From assembly GCA_973895155.1 (NCBI GenBank), contig OZ316895.1, forward strand, positions 4,960,001 to 5,024,000: a stretch of DNA of 64,000 nt, given 5' to 3'. This document shows, piece after piece, positions 11,530 to 23,139 of this stretch. The translations under genes were made by a program, and so were the position numbers. Within the stretch, counting starts at the first letter, position 1; every line of letters begins with the position of its first letter. The notes beneath the pieces were generated by a model. It was not told the DNA's origin, ran no database searches, and saw only the letters and a list, made by a program, of their open reading frames with translations. Source of the stretch: Marsupella aquatica. Taxonomy: Eukaryota; Marchantiophyta.

Positions 11530-11810
11530 TAAATTTCAGGAAACGTTTTCATGAAAATAGGAACATGGAATAAAAGTGGTTTTGAGCGCTCCTCTTCATG
11601 TACAGTTGAACTCAACTGCACACTCAATCCTGGCAAGAGACTCTGAAAGTAATAACTTTTGTTCATACTATATCCTGCTCAAAACTTCAGGAAACACTTT
11701 TATGAAAATATAGGAGCATAGAAGAGAAATGGTTCTGAGCGAGCCTCTTCCTGTACACTCAATCCCGCCAACGAGATGAATTGACTCTTGCAACGCTTCC
11801 CCAACCCTCA
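11530..11810. repeat. duplicated 3' flank of the LRR gene, copy 1
   Basis: Closely resembles about 14365-14770, including the phrases CAGGAAACGTTTTCATGAAAATAGGA and CAATCCCGCCAACGAGATGA. With the adjoining LRR fragment it shows that the duplicated block included sequence downstream of the LRR gene. Short sub-repeats recur inside each copy. Confidence 0.75.
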
Positions 11811-12514
11811 GGTAACCGCTCCAATTTGGGACAATCTAATAGCAAACTGCGTACCGGATTGAGATCCCCCAAACGGTCAGGTATCCTCTCCAATTTGAGA
11901 CAACCCAACGTCACGAATCGGATGGATTCGAGAGCGCCAAAACTGTTCGGTAAGCTCTCTAGCTCTTTGGACTCAATGGTCAAATCCATGAGACTCGCGA
12001 GCTGGCCAAAGTCATCCGACAACCTTTTCAGTCCCCAACACCTCTCTAGTGTTAATTTTTCCAGTGAAGAGAGCCTTCCGAAACCGTCGGACGGTCGGTG
12101 CAATTTAGAACAATTCAATGTAACCACATGCAGCGCTTTGAGAGAACCGAAGCTGTCGGGTAGTGTCTCGAGCTCATCGGAGACAATGGTTAAATCTTTC
12201 AGAGTTGCCATTTGGCCGAAATCATCCGGCAAACTTTTCAGCTGCGAACAGCTTAGTCTTAATTCTTCAAGTGAGGAGAGCCTTCCGAAACTGTTGGGCA
12301 GCCTCTCCAATTTGGGAACAGCCAACCGCAACCTTCGCAATGATTTGAGAGCGCCAAAACTGTCCGGTAAGGCCTCCAGAAGGCGGGTTTCAATGGTCAA
12401 TTCCTTCAGACGCGTATGCTGTCCGAATGATTCGGCCAATTTAAGATACTCAACCTTCAACAGTTCCAAATTGTTCCTCTCACTATATTTATCTAGTGCA
12501 TTTCCTTGTAACAT
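11759..12514 (-). pseudogene. truncated LRR fragment, partial duplicate of the NLR's LRR exon
   Basis: An open frame of 251 codons made of plant-type leucine-rich repeats (LPDSFGxLxSLxxLxL). It follows the LRR exon of the neighbouring NLR (14714-16870) nearly residue for residue from its LVKVEYL segment through about six repeats. It then jumps to the last repeat (RIPDRLGDLNPV...LPEGWGS), so the central repeats are missing. No hydrolase or NB-ARC sequence lies upstream; the similarity stops near 12480. It is most likely a non-functional partial duplicate, although the long open frame means expression as a short LRR protein cannot be excluded. Confidence 0.75.
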
Positions 12515-12540
12515 AGTAATATATAAATAAATAAATTAAT

Positions 12541-14359
12541 TAGTTAGCTAATATGTACATTTGGGGACTTCTGGAAAAGAAAAGTTCCATTATTCTCCAA
12601 ATAAGTGTGACCAGTAAGTACAGTCCTTATTGTCTAAGTGCATTTCATATATTAGTGCAGGCTGATCCTGTACCACACTGGTAACTTGTTCTGATCAAAT
12701 ATAGCAAATGTGACCATTCAGACTTTTCTCAGCCAAGGAAAAATCTACAAAGTTCCAAAGATGAGTCTCATTTTCCTGCCACATTTCACTTGTCCATGTA
12801 ATATGTACTACATGAGCAGGAAAGATGATTTCTAGCTGTTCACCCGGAGTTGCAAAATATCTATAGGAGCATGTTGACAAAAGTGGAAGTCCCATCCGGG
12901 CTTCAATTTCAAAAAGAGCAGTTACCCGTGATCAAAGTAGTCAATTAACGCACGCACAAAAACCACAATGATCTGCACATGTACCATTCCAGCTTTCCCT
13001 CAGTAAAACCTTTTGCATTACCCGCCCACTGTGCTCCATTTCAGAATTAAACCTACTTTGCACAGCAGAAAAAACATCAGGACTTGCAAAGCCTGCAAGC
13101 TTCCTCTGGAGTAAAGTAAGCTAGCAGCAACAATGGCCATTGCAAAATTAACAGTGTTTACATAGAATGGGATACCTGAGGTTGGGGGTGGCAGTTATTA
13201 GGCGGGCAAGGAGCTTTTTCGGAACATTCTGGACACAGGGCTATAGACTATAGTAGTAGTAATTAGGTTCACACATAAAATAATTAAATCAAAAAATTGC
13301 CACCAAAATGCACAAATTTGAAGCGTTAGATGCCTTAGCCCAGGAAACTTGCGGGCCCTTCCATGAAATTGAGAAAAAGATTAAAATGGAGATACTAAAG
13401 CTCAGAAAAGTTATTGGGGCAAAATACTCTGGAAAACATCCTTGTCCATTGAAACATTAATGCTGTCGGGGAAAAGTCTCTCAGAAACATTTTGGCTGGG
13501 AAAACTTCTGCCATCATATGGCAGCCACTGGGCAGTAAATTTAATAATTCTTTTGCATTGGAAGATCACCCAATCAGGTTACAACTCCAGTCAAGACCCC
13601 ACCCAGACATCTATTTTTGTACCAAAGTTTTTTCCAGAAAACTGTTTCCAGGCTTGAGACTGAGAAACTGAAACCCGCATGGACTTCCTCATTGTCTATG
13701 AAGCCCAGATGGACTGGCAAAGCTTAGATGTTCTTGCTCATAACTTTTAAACTAGCTCCCAACAATATTGTTTAACCTTTTGACTGAAATGTGACCTATA
13801 AGCAGTCTCCTTACAGTTTGCAGTAGGTTTCAGTTGCATTACAGATCTGGTCTCTTTGGTAATTTGATGACTTGTCAATCTTGAACCCGAAAGACATCAA
13901 GACATCATGCCATTACTCACAAACACTAGTTGTTCAATTGGGCTGAGAAGAAGTTCCATTCTTTTCCAGGCATCATTTTACATTACAGATCTGGTCTCTT
14001 TGGTAGTTTGATGACTTGTCGACCTTGAACCCGAAAGACATCAAGACATCATGCCCTTACTCAAGAACACTAGTTTTTCAATTGGGCTGAGAAGAAGTTC
14101 CATTATTTTCCAGGCATCATTGCTGACCCATTCAGACAAAATAGCACTAGAGGTCAATCTAAAAAAAACATGACTTGACATCTTGACTACTTTCTCTGCA
14201 AGGTAGTCTAAGTAGTCAACTCCAATCTGCAACCATTTCCTTTATCTTTTTGGTGTAAGAGCAGCAATCACTTTATGCAATCCATGGGGATGGACAGGGA
14301 CATTGTCCTGGTCCATCCAGGCTTCAGATTCAGTCTTTGTCCGCACAAATTTTTGTCCA
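12541..14359. other. intergenic between LRR fragment and NLR gene
   Basis: No gene is supported on either strand. It contains a tandem duplication at 13837-14121. Confidence 0.5.
13837..14121. repeat. tandem duplication, two units of about 141-144 bp
   Basis: Unit 1 starts at 13837 and unit 2 at 13981. Both begin CATTACAGATCTGGTCTC and end CCAGGCATCATT, with a handful of substitutions between them. Confidence 0.85.
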
Positions 14360-14713
14360 TACTACATCCTGCTCTAAAGTTCAGGAAACGTTTTCATGAA
14401 AATAGGAACATGGAATAGAAGTAGTTTTGAGCCCACCTCTTCTTGTACTGTACACTCAATCCTGGCAAGAGACTCTGAACGTAATAACTTTTGTTCATAC
14501 TACATCCTGGTCAAAACTTCAGCAAACATTTTTAGGAAATATATAGGAGCATAGAGTAGAAATCAATGGTTCTGAGCGAGCCTCTTCCTGTACACTCAGC
14601 TGTACACTCAATCCCGCCAACGAGATGAGTGTACCCATCTTATCATTTGATTTGGTCAGCTCCTCCCATGATATTTCCTGTTTATCTCATTGATGCATGT
14701 CCCAACCTGTTTC
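14360..14713. repeat. duplicated 3' flank of the LRR gene, copy 2
   Basis: The 3' flank of the NLR gene, matching 11530-11810. It probably holds the 3' UTR of the NLR. Confidence 0.7.
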
Positions 14714-17700
14714 TCAAGCGAGATTTGCTTGAGAGTCTTTTGATTTTGCTGCAATGCTTCCCCAACCCTCAGGTAGCCGCTCCAATTTGGGACAATCTAA
14801 TAGCACACTGGGTACCGGATTGAGATCCCCCAAACGGTCCGGTATCCTCTTCAACTTTTTGGACTCAATGGTCAAATCCTCGAGAGCTGCGAGCTCGCCA
14901 AAGTCTTCCGACAAGCTCTTGAGTTGCCGACACTTTTGTAAGCCGAGTTTTTCCAGTGACGAGAGGCTTCCAAAACCCTGAGGCAGCTGCTTCAATTTGG
15001 GACATTGCAACCGCAGGTTGCGCATGGATTTGAGAGCCCCAAAATTGTCGGGTAAGCTCTGTAACACATCGGACTGAATGGTCAAATCCATCAGAGTTGC
15101 AAGCTGACCGAAGTCATCCGACAAGCTTTTGAGTTGCTCACAGTTCCGTAGTGTTAAATGTTGCAATGAAGAAAGTTTTCCGAAATCCTCAGGCAGCTGC
15201 TTCAACTTGGGACAATGCAACAGCAGGTTGCGCATGGATTTGAGAGCGCCAAAATTGTCGGGTAAGCTCTGTAACACCTGAGACCGAATGGTCAAATCCA
15301 TCAGAGTTGTAAGCTGACCGAAGTCATCCGACAAGCTTTCTAATTGCTTACACTCGCGCAATCTTAACTTTTCCAGTGAAGAAAGTCTTCCGAAACCCTC
15401 GGGCAGCTGCTTCAGTTTGGGACATTGCAACAGCAGGTTGCGCATGGATTTGAGACCGCCAAAACTGTCGGGTAAGCTCTGTAAAGCATGGGACCGAATG
15501 ATCAATTTCATCAGAGATGCAAGCTGACCGAAGTCATCCGACAGGTTTTTGAGTTGCCCACAGTTCCGTATTGTTATATATTTTAATGAAGAAAGTCTTC
15601 CGAAACCCTCAGGCAGCTGCTTCAACTTGGGACATTGCAACACCAGCCTGCGCATGGATTTGAGAGCGCCAAAATTGCCGGGTAAGCTCTCTAGCTCACT
15701 GGACTGAATGGCCAAATCCTTCAGAGTTGTGAGCTGGCCAAAGTCATCCGACAACCGCTTCAATGCCCAACAACTCCCTAGTTTTAATGTTTTCAGTGAA
15801 CGGAGCCTTCCAAAACCCTCAGGCAGCCTCTCTAATTTGGGACAACCCAACGTCAGTAATCGGATGGATTCGAGAGCGCCAAAACTGTTTGGTAAGCTCT
15901 CTAGCTCTTCGGACTCAATGGTCAAATCCGTGAGACTCGCGAGCTGGCCAAAGTCATCCGACAACCTTTTCAATCCCCGACACCTCTCTAGTGTTAATTT
16001 TTCCAGTGAAGAGAGCCTTCCGAAACCGTCGGGCAGTCGGTCCAATTTAGGACACTGCAATGTCACCGCACGCAGCGCTTTGAGAGAACCGAAGCTGTCG
16101 GGTAGTGTCTCGAGCTCATCGGAGACAATGGATAAATCTTTCAGAGTTGCCATTTGGCCGAAGTCATCTGACAAACTTTTCAGCTGCGAACAGCTTAGTG
16201 TTAATTCTTCAAGTGAGGAGAGCCTTCCGAAACTGTTGGGCAGCCTCTCCAATTTGGGAACAGCCAACCGCAACCTTCGCAGTGATTTGAGAGCGCCAAA
16301 ACTGTCCGGTAAGGTCTCCAGAAGGCGGGTGTCAATGGTCAATTCCTTCAGACGCGTATGCTGTCCGAATGATTCGGCCAATCTAAGATACTCGACCTTC
16401 ACCAGTTCCAATTGTTCCAACTGAGAAAGATTGCTGAAATTCTCTCGTCGACTCTGCATTTGCACTGTCAAGTCCGTCAGGGACAAAACGTGCAGGTGTT
16501 TCAGTTTGCCCAAAGCTTCACCAAGTCCCTCAGGGACTTCACAATGACTAAGTTTCAAAATGCGCAGGTTGATGAGTTTTCCCAAGGTTTCAGGAAAGTC
16601 GTTTGGGATCACAAAACCACTGAGTTGCAGGACAGCTAAATCAGTCAGTTGGATGAGGCTGATCTGGAACGGACAAATGATGGCAGAGTCGAATTCCCAG
16701 CTTAGAAGACGAAGCTTTTCTGGAAGACCCTTTCCCTCACCTATATCAGCAATACCATGAATCTCCACGTATTTCAATTCTTTCAGCCAAACTAAAGAAT
16801 CGACCCGAAGTGTTGCGTCCCATGCATCCCCACAAGACCCAAGCCGCAAACTCTTCGTATTTTCATTCACCTACAAACATAAACTCTCAAATCAGTATTA
16901 TTCCGGTGCTAAAGTTGTGTGAGAGAAAAATATACGGCATGAAAAGACCCCAGGACAGGGTTTTCGAATGAGATTTTGTCGGTCCAAAAGCTACACGTAA
17001 TATGCAACACTGTCTCGCTAAGAGCTCTCACCATTTTTGCGTTAAGTTGATCCACCACCGCCTTAACGTTATTTTTGCTACCTTGCACCATGGTACCTTT
17101 CGAAAGCTTCTTAGCCAGGTCTCGCAATTGCTCATGGACCCAGACTTCCTTGTATTGAACTTCCTGTAGATATCCGCCAATAGACAACAACTTTGTCATC
17201 GTGACTTCCTTCACCATTGCCCTGTCAACCAAGATTCTCCATGTTGTCTCTGCCTTCCTGTTGCTCCATGCAGCAAGGGCTGTGTCCAATCGCTCTCCAA
17301 ACAAAAATGTGGCGGCATCACAAAACAAATCTTGCGCCTGGCTTGAAAGCTTGTTATAGCTCACCTCCAAGGTAGCCCACAATCTGTCATCTTCATTTTG
17401 AACTCCCTCAACGGATATAGCTTTCTGGAGATTGTCTAACGTGTCCTCCCACACTTCATCCGATGTCTCGTTACGAAGGTACCGGCCCATGACTTCCAGC
17501 GTTAGTGGCAACCCACCGCATTTCCCAACCAGTGACTTGACATGGTGTGCCAATTGACCCGAATCACGTGGGGGAATTCTGTCTGAGCCGAATGCATGTT
17601 TGCAGAAAAGCTTCGTCGCGTCGGTCGTGTCTAAAAACTGAAGTTCATGGACTTTGCAGTTTTCGTGAAACGCGAAAATCCTTTGATTACGGCTTGTGAT

Positions 17701-20164
17701 GATCAAGCAACTGCCATCCCCGAAGTGCTGCCATGCAGGCAGGACACGAAGTTGATCTATAGAGTCAGCGTCATCCATAGCGACCAATGTTTTCTTCCCC
17801 TTCATCCGAGACCATTCCGATTGAGCCCCATCCAGCTTTACCCCTTTGTGATGAAAGTTCTCAAGAACCACCTTCTCCAAATCGTTGATGGCGAAGCCTT
17901 TCACAGTATCGACGAAGCAGGTGTACTCAAACTCTTTTGAAATATTGTTGAACACTTCTCGGACGAGGGTGCTCTTACCGATTCCACCCATGCCAAAGAT
18001 CCCCAAAACAGCTCCACCCTTCAGCAATTTTTGAACTTCCTGAGCACGCGTTGTCAGCCCGACAATATAGGCTGGCAGCCCCGAATATATTTTATGAACA
18101 GGCTCTTCATCGTGAATCTGTCCTTCCGCCTGAAAACGTAGAACAATTCATTTAAAGTCTTGAATGTCCACATACAAAACGAATGGTGATTGGAGTAGAC
18201 GTAATCTCACGTGAAGTACTGCCAGCAACTTCAGGTGACTTTTAATCAGAAATAATCAGGAAAATCGGTTGAGGAAACAATAAGACACGAACATGCTGTC
18301 AAATGGTGTCCCGGACACAAAAAACCTCTGCTGAAATTGGGGCATTGTTTCAAGAATGTAGATGAACACAATCAATTACACTGTTAGCCTGTGTATTACA
18401 GAATTTTGTGTCTCCTTAGCAGAAACAGCAAAAGCTACGAACCTCAAAAGCATGAACTTCCTCATTGTAACAACATATCCTGAGATAGTCATGCCTGTTG
18501 CTTTTCAACTGTTCCTTACCTCTTTCATCACTGCATCGATGAATTCCACTAGGAGGCTATAGTTGCTCGAATTGGTTGACTTCGGTCTACAAACATTGAA
18601 GTGGTTTGTCTCTGGAGCTGTGTAAAATCCATCCACATCAGACCTTGCTGACGCCTCTTCCACAATAAGGCCACTGAATCTTCCCTGTAGGAATTGCAAG
18701 GAGAACACGTCAATCAAGTGCACATGGTTCCATAACCAATCCTTTTGAGAATTTCTCAGGCCAAAGCTGTATCATGGTCTGGTACTTTAAATCTGATAGA
18801 ATAGAAGATTGGCCAGGCTGCTACGTTACACAGAAGACTATTCAACTAGGCTTTTTAGATTGTTTGCAAATATGAGAAAATTTTCAATTCAACTTAGAAA
18901 AAATCTCTCCAACAACATGCCTTGCATACTAGGATTGAAGGGAGTTTTGGGAAGAGAGGTGGCGTCAAACTGACGAGGATGACATCTCAAATATCCTACT
19001 TCAACAATCCATTGTCTAAGTTACCCAACAGGACAAAGGATGTATCTCTAACTCATGCATGTTCATTATTACACGGGGTTCTATTCAAATCTGGTAATTC
19101 TCATGTTATTTGATATAAGCACACAAATACGTACATTTTTAATTTTGAAATGTTGGAGATGAAAGCAGCAGCTACATACCAGGGTGACTTTAACATTTTC
19201 TACGATTCCATAAGTTCTCCAACGTTTCTTCACACGTAACATACGAAAGTCTTCACTTAGCCTTGCAGCCTCCGGATTGAGCGGTGCAGACCGTTCAAAC
19301 AGTATCCCTTTTGTGAATACAGTGTTGGATTCAGCTAGCCTGGTCCCATGGTGTGGAGTGGCATAAAAGAAGAGTCCTTTTAATTGGTCTAAGAACTTTT
19401 GCACAGGTTGGGTTACTTCGGTAGGAGCTAGAGCCACTTTCTTGGTGGCATAAACACAAAGTTCTTTCATTACAAGCCCTCCAATGCAATGTCCCACTAG
19501 AATCACGGGGCATTTGTTTTGCCCAACTTGAGCTCCTCCTATCAAACATTGGAGCAAATTTTCTGTTGTGACGAACATATCCATATTCCCATCAGTCTCG
19601 TTTCTGTGTGCGTGTGCATCATACGAGATAACTAAAATGCGGGCCTTGGGAAACTGTTCCAAGATCCAATTGAGCCACAATCCTGAACCATCTTCTGCGA
19701 TCCATGTGTCAAGATGTGCTTCTTGTGTTTCTTGAGATTTTCCCAGTTGCAGACCGTGGAAAAAGACAAGCTCAACCGAGGGCTCAGAGCTTGAAGGACT
19801 CGAAACTTCATGGACATAATCATTAATCTGCAACGAGACAAAAATGAACAAAGGACCCTTTTAATCACAAATTGAGCAACTCGTTACCATGATGATGGAA
19901 ACAGCGAGCACTCTAAACTAGAGGAGCCTCAATGAAAGCTGTTGCTTAGGCTATGTTATTTATAAACTAAACCCAAACAAAAACACAAACTACCAAGTGA
20001 TGATTTAAAACGGCCCAAGCAAGGTAACGCAAGCTATCTACCTCTCGTGGTCTACGTGGACCATCGTTAGACCCTGCTCTTGATGACGATGCCCGTGTTG
20101 AAAGTGCAACATTATCTTGTATATCTGTAGGTAGCTGAGAGAGGAAATCCCATATCCAACCCAT
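14714..20164 (-). CDS. alpha/beta-hydrolase-NB-ARC-LRR immune receptor (HNL class), five exons
   Basis: Proposed exons: 20164-20042, 19827-19180, 18684-18520, 18129-16936 and 16870-14714, about 1428 residues. Introns are GT-AG; the donor of the last one (65 nt) is the least certain. Residues 42-312 form a SERAC1-like alpha/beta hydrolase with an HG loop, a GHCIGG nucleophile elbow, PHHGTR and a late NHFNVCRPKS histidine motif. The NB-ARC domain follows, with P-loop GMGGIGKST (about 358-366), kinase-2 LVAMDDAD, RNBS-B SRNQR, GLPLT, and VHEQLR in place of MHD. About 20 LRRs finish the protein. HNL proteins are intracellular immune receptors of bryophytes. The nucleophile is Cys (codon 19488-19486) where the fold usually has Ser, so hydrolase activity is uncertain. 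Confidence 0.88.
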
Positions 20165-21575
20165 ATCCTCGTCTAGACTAGGAAGGACGAGTGCTACGAG
20201 TTTGTAACAGCATCTCCGCTCTCAGTTGTCTAGGTACAGACACATTGTGAGCTCCAGCTCATTGAATATGGAGACCGTGTACCTGTGACCTTTCCCGGGG
20301 CTCGATGCAGACAAACAGGTCGGGGACATTCTTCAAGGTTCTGCTTCATGACTCAGGTGCATTACGCATTAAAATCGGTTCGACTTGTGAGGCACTGCTC
20401 CAAGAAGACATAATCGCAACACTCCGTCGGAAAACTGTAAGAAAGCTAACAACATCAACAAACAAACCAAACCAAACCAAACCAAACCAAACCAAACAAA
20501 GAACACACGTTTTAGGACCAATATCAAGGTCTGGCTGTGGACTCTATGACGACCAATACAGTGAATCTGGCTGGGAACAATCACATTGGCTAAGACACAT
20601 TCTTCTAGAGCCGAACTGGTTTTAATGGAAAAACTGCAATCGACAAAGGTCGGAGGAATATTGCGTGCATTCCTGAAAAGGAGAAAGGGATAGAGAAATC
20701 AGAATCTCATCTATCAGTTCATAGAAAGTCTGGACCAAATTTTATACAGTCAGCGTGAAACCAGTTGCGTTATACCTTACAGATCAGTTGCATTCTCCAG
20801 AATCTGTTTGGATGTGAGAGCCAAGGCTTTGAGAAGATGTCGTCTTAGATTGCTTCTCTCTCTGAAGAACTGTACTGACTGTCACCAACATGAAAGAGGC
20901 AACAGCTCTGTGCAGGACATTTTCCCGCGGGTGGGTTTTACAACAAGATCTATCTCAAAAATTCTACGAGAAAGCGAGCTGACCATATGAAGCAAAACTG
21001 ATTGAACAGTGAACCGAAGCATCAGGGACAAGAACAGGGACTATTAACAGTGTACAATTAACAGCAAAATGTTCCTGGAAACACATACAAGGACTGGCCA
21101 AAAGACGAGCAACCTGATCGTGAACATTGGTCTATAAGGACGTAAGTAACGTACGTGTTGCTTTCTCCACTTTGCAGGGTTTGCGACTATCCTCCGAGAT
21201 ATTTACTCTTGGGGTCCATGATCTGCAATGTGACCAAAAAGCAATGGACGAGTGACTTCTGGCCAAGAAAGCTTCAGGATTATCCTACAATTTGAGGACG
21301 AATGAAGCGCAGATCGTCTCTAACCGCAAACGAACGCTTTACGCCTGCTTGAGTTGAGCAGAGTTTTCCTTCGGGCGTAAGCTACATCCATAATTGGGCA
21401 TTGAGTACCGGCTGATTGAGTGAACAAGTACGAAACAAGTTGTAGCTCTTAACTTTTGATTTAGGTCCGTGATTCCGATCACGAGAAGCTGCAAGGGCTA
21501 GATATTGAGCCATGCAGGTGTTTGAATCATCCATTTTTTTTGCCTTTGAAACCTAAAACTAACCCATCCAACAGA
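20165..21575. other. intergenic upstream of NLR
   Basis: No gene is supported. It contains a short (CCAAA)n microsatellite near 20466-20500. The NLR promoter should lie near 20165-20400, but I see no decisive motif. Confidence 0.45.
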
Positions 21576-22167
21576 GGATAAACGATCAACTCAGAAGCAT
21601 GCACCTCTGTAGGGTACCCCACAACGAGGGTAGGATAGACGATCAACTCAGGAACATGCACCTCTGTAGGGCAACATGCACCCCACCTCTGTAGGGTAGC
21701 CCACAACAGGGGTCATACCCAGGACCAGGACCAGGAGGGAGAGGGTTGGACCAGAGCCCAAAGGCACTTCTTTTTGGCCTTGTAACCAAAAGCTGACCCA
21801 TCCAACACAGGATAGACGATCAACTTCGAAACATGCATCTCTATAGGGTAGCCCACAAGGGGGGTCATACCCAAGACCAGGAGGGAGAGAGGGTTGGACC
21901 AGAGCCCAAAGCGGACAATCAACTCGGAAACATACACCTCTGTAGGGTAGCCCACAATGGGGGTCATACCCAGGAGGACCAGGAGGGAGAGAGGATTGGA
22001 CCAAAGCCCAAAGCGGACCGGCCAGGATTGAAGAGAAACCAATACTCCCACCACTACACCCCACCCACAGACACATTCCCCTTCCACAACTCTTGCATGT
22101 GGAGGGGGATTGAACCTGGGACCTCTCAATTCTAGGCTAATCCCCTGGCCAACTGAGCCGAGTGTCC
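21576..22167 (-). mobile_element. tRNA-derived SINE-like element with tandemly repeated body
   Basis: On the minus strand from about 22167 there is a tRNA-like head: A-box-like GGCTCAGTTGG and, about 30 nt on, B-box-like GGTTCAATCCC. These are internal RNA polymerase III promoter elements. The arms do not fold into a full tRNA, so this is not a functional tRNA gene. The body consists of imperfect repeats with GGTATGACCCC, GTGGGCTACCCTA and CCTCTCTCCCTCCTGG in each unit, and long antisense-like frames result from the periodicity. The lower boundary is approximate and I found no clear target duplication. Confidence 0.55.
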
Positions 22168-23139
22168 CATCCATTTTTGTGTCACGTTCCATATTCTTAG
22201 AGCAATTGTATTATCTCTAGGACACAAGTATGGATACCGTAGCTACTCAGTCAAAAACAGACTCGAGGTTTTGTGAGTGTTTACTTGCACCAAGTGACAG
22301 TTTACCTCAGCCGTTCATAAACTTCTCACCATCCCATGGATTTCATTGAAGCATTGAATGAACTTAGCGAGAATTCCAGATTACAGACCGGAAAATCCAG
22401 ACAGATCTGTCAATTACAGTAGCCCCGTGAGATTTGCTTTAGTTTAGGGTTTTGCATGCTGCTTGACGAGCGTTTGTTGTCGTTCTCCGAGTTCAAGTTT
22501 GATGATGACACCCAACAGTAGTTCCGGATTCGTTCGATCCTCCAGAATCACACTCGATCTCCATGAAATTCAGCAGCCCTCGGCCGGACATAGTATAGGG
22601 CTATGGAATGAAACCAGCTTCTCCACAGAATTCCCAGAAATAATGGAACCTTGATCGCGCAAAAAGCAGGGACAATACGAGGCCACAGTCACGATGTGCG
22701 GGGATTCTCGAAGAACAGCATGTACTGCGCAGGTGACAGCGGCGGCAGATTCAATCCCCCAAGGCGACCATTTCAACATTTTTATGTTGACAACACAGAA
22801 GAATACATCTACAGTATCATAAAAAAAGCAGGTTGACATTATAGGGGGGCTAGCCTCATAACGAATCGCCTTGCCCAGTGAGTTTCTTTCGCAACTCTTC
22901 CGCTGCCCCACCTGACAAAAGGTGACAAGTCCAGGGTCGAAATTTCTTTCCGGCACGCAATCAAAAAGTGCGCGACTCCAAACGAGAGGCAGATAAAAAC
23001 ACTCGACCCAAGTGACTCGAACTTTGAGTCCTCCTAATAGAAAATCCCCAAAATCTAGATTTCAGTGTCTGTAACTATCGAGTTAGAATGCACTGGTCAA
23101 TGGACCAGCCAAAAGAATCATCGTTGCCTCTTTACTCAT
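22168..23139. other. intergenic downstream of the methyltransferase gene
   Basis: No supported gene. A TTTAGGGTTT telo-box-like motif at about 22443 precedes a 21-codon open frame that I could not link to any gene. Confidence 0.4.

Noticed and set aside
20466-20500. (CCAAA)n microsatellite as a regulatory element
   Set aside because: A simple-sequence repeat of a few units with no sign of function.
22080-22167. Functional tRNA gene
   Set aside because: A and B boxes are present, but the acceptor and T arms do not pair and the sequence runs into repeats, so it is treated as a SINE head.
21648-22192. Minus-strand frames of 142 and 159 codons with repeated peptides
   Set aside because: The repetition comes from the tandem body of the SINE-like element; there is no known protein pattern.
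22456-22521. Short open frame after a telo-box-like TTTAGGGTTTT (possible first exon)
   Set aside because: Only 21 codons, with no continuing exon or recognisable homologue found in either direction.
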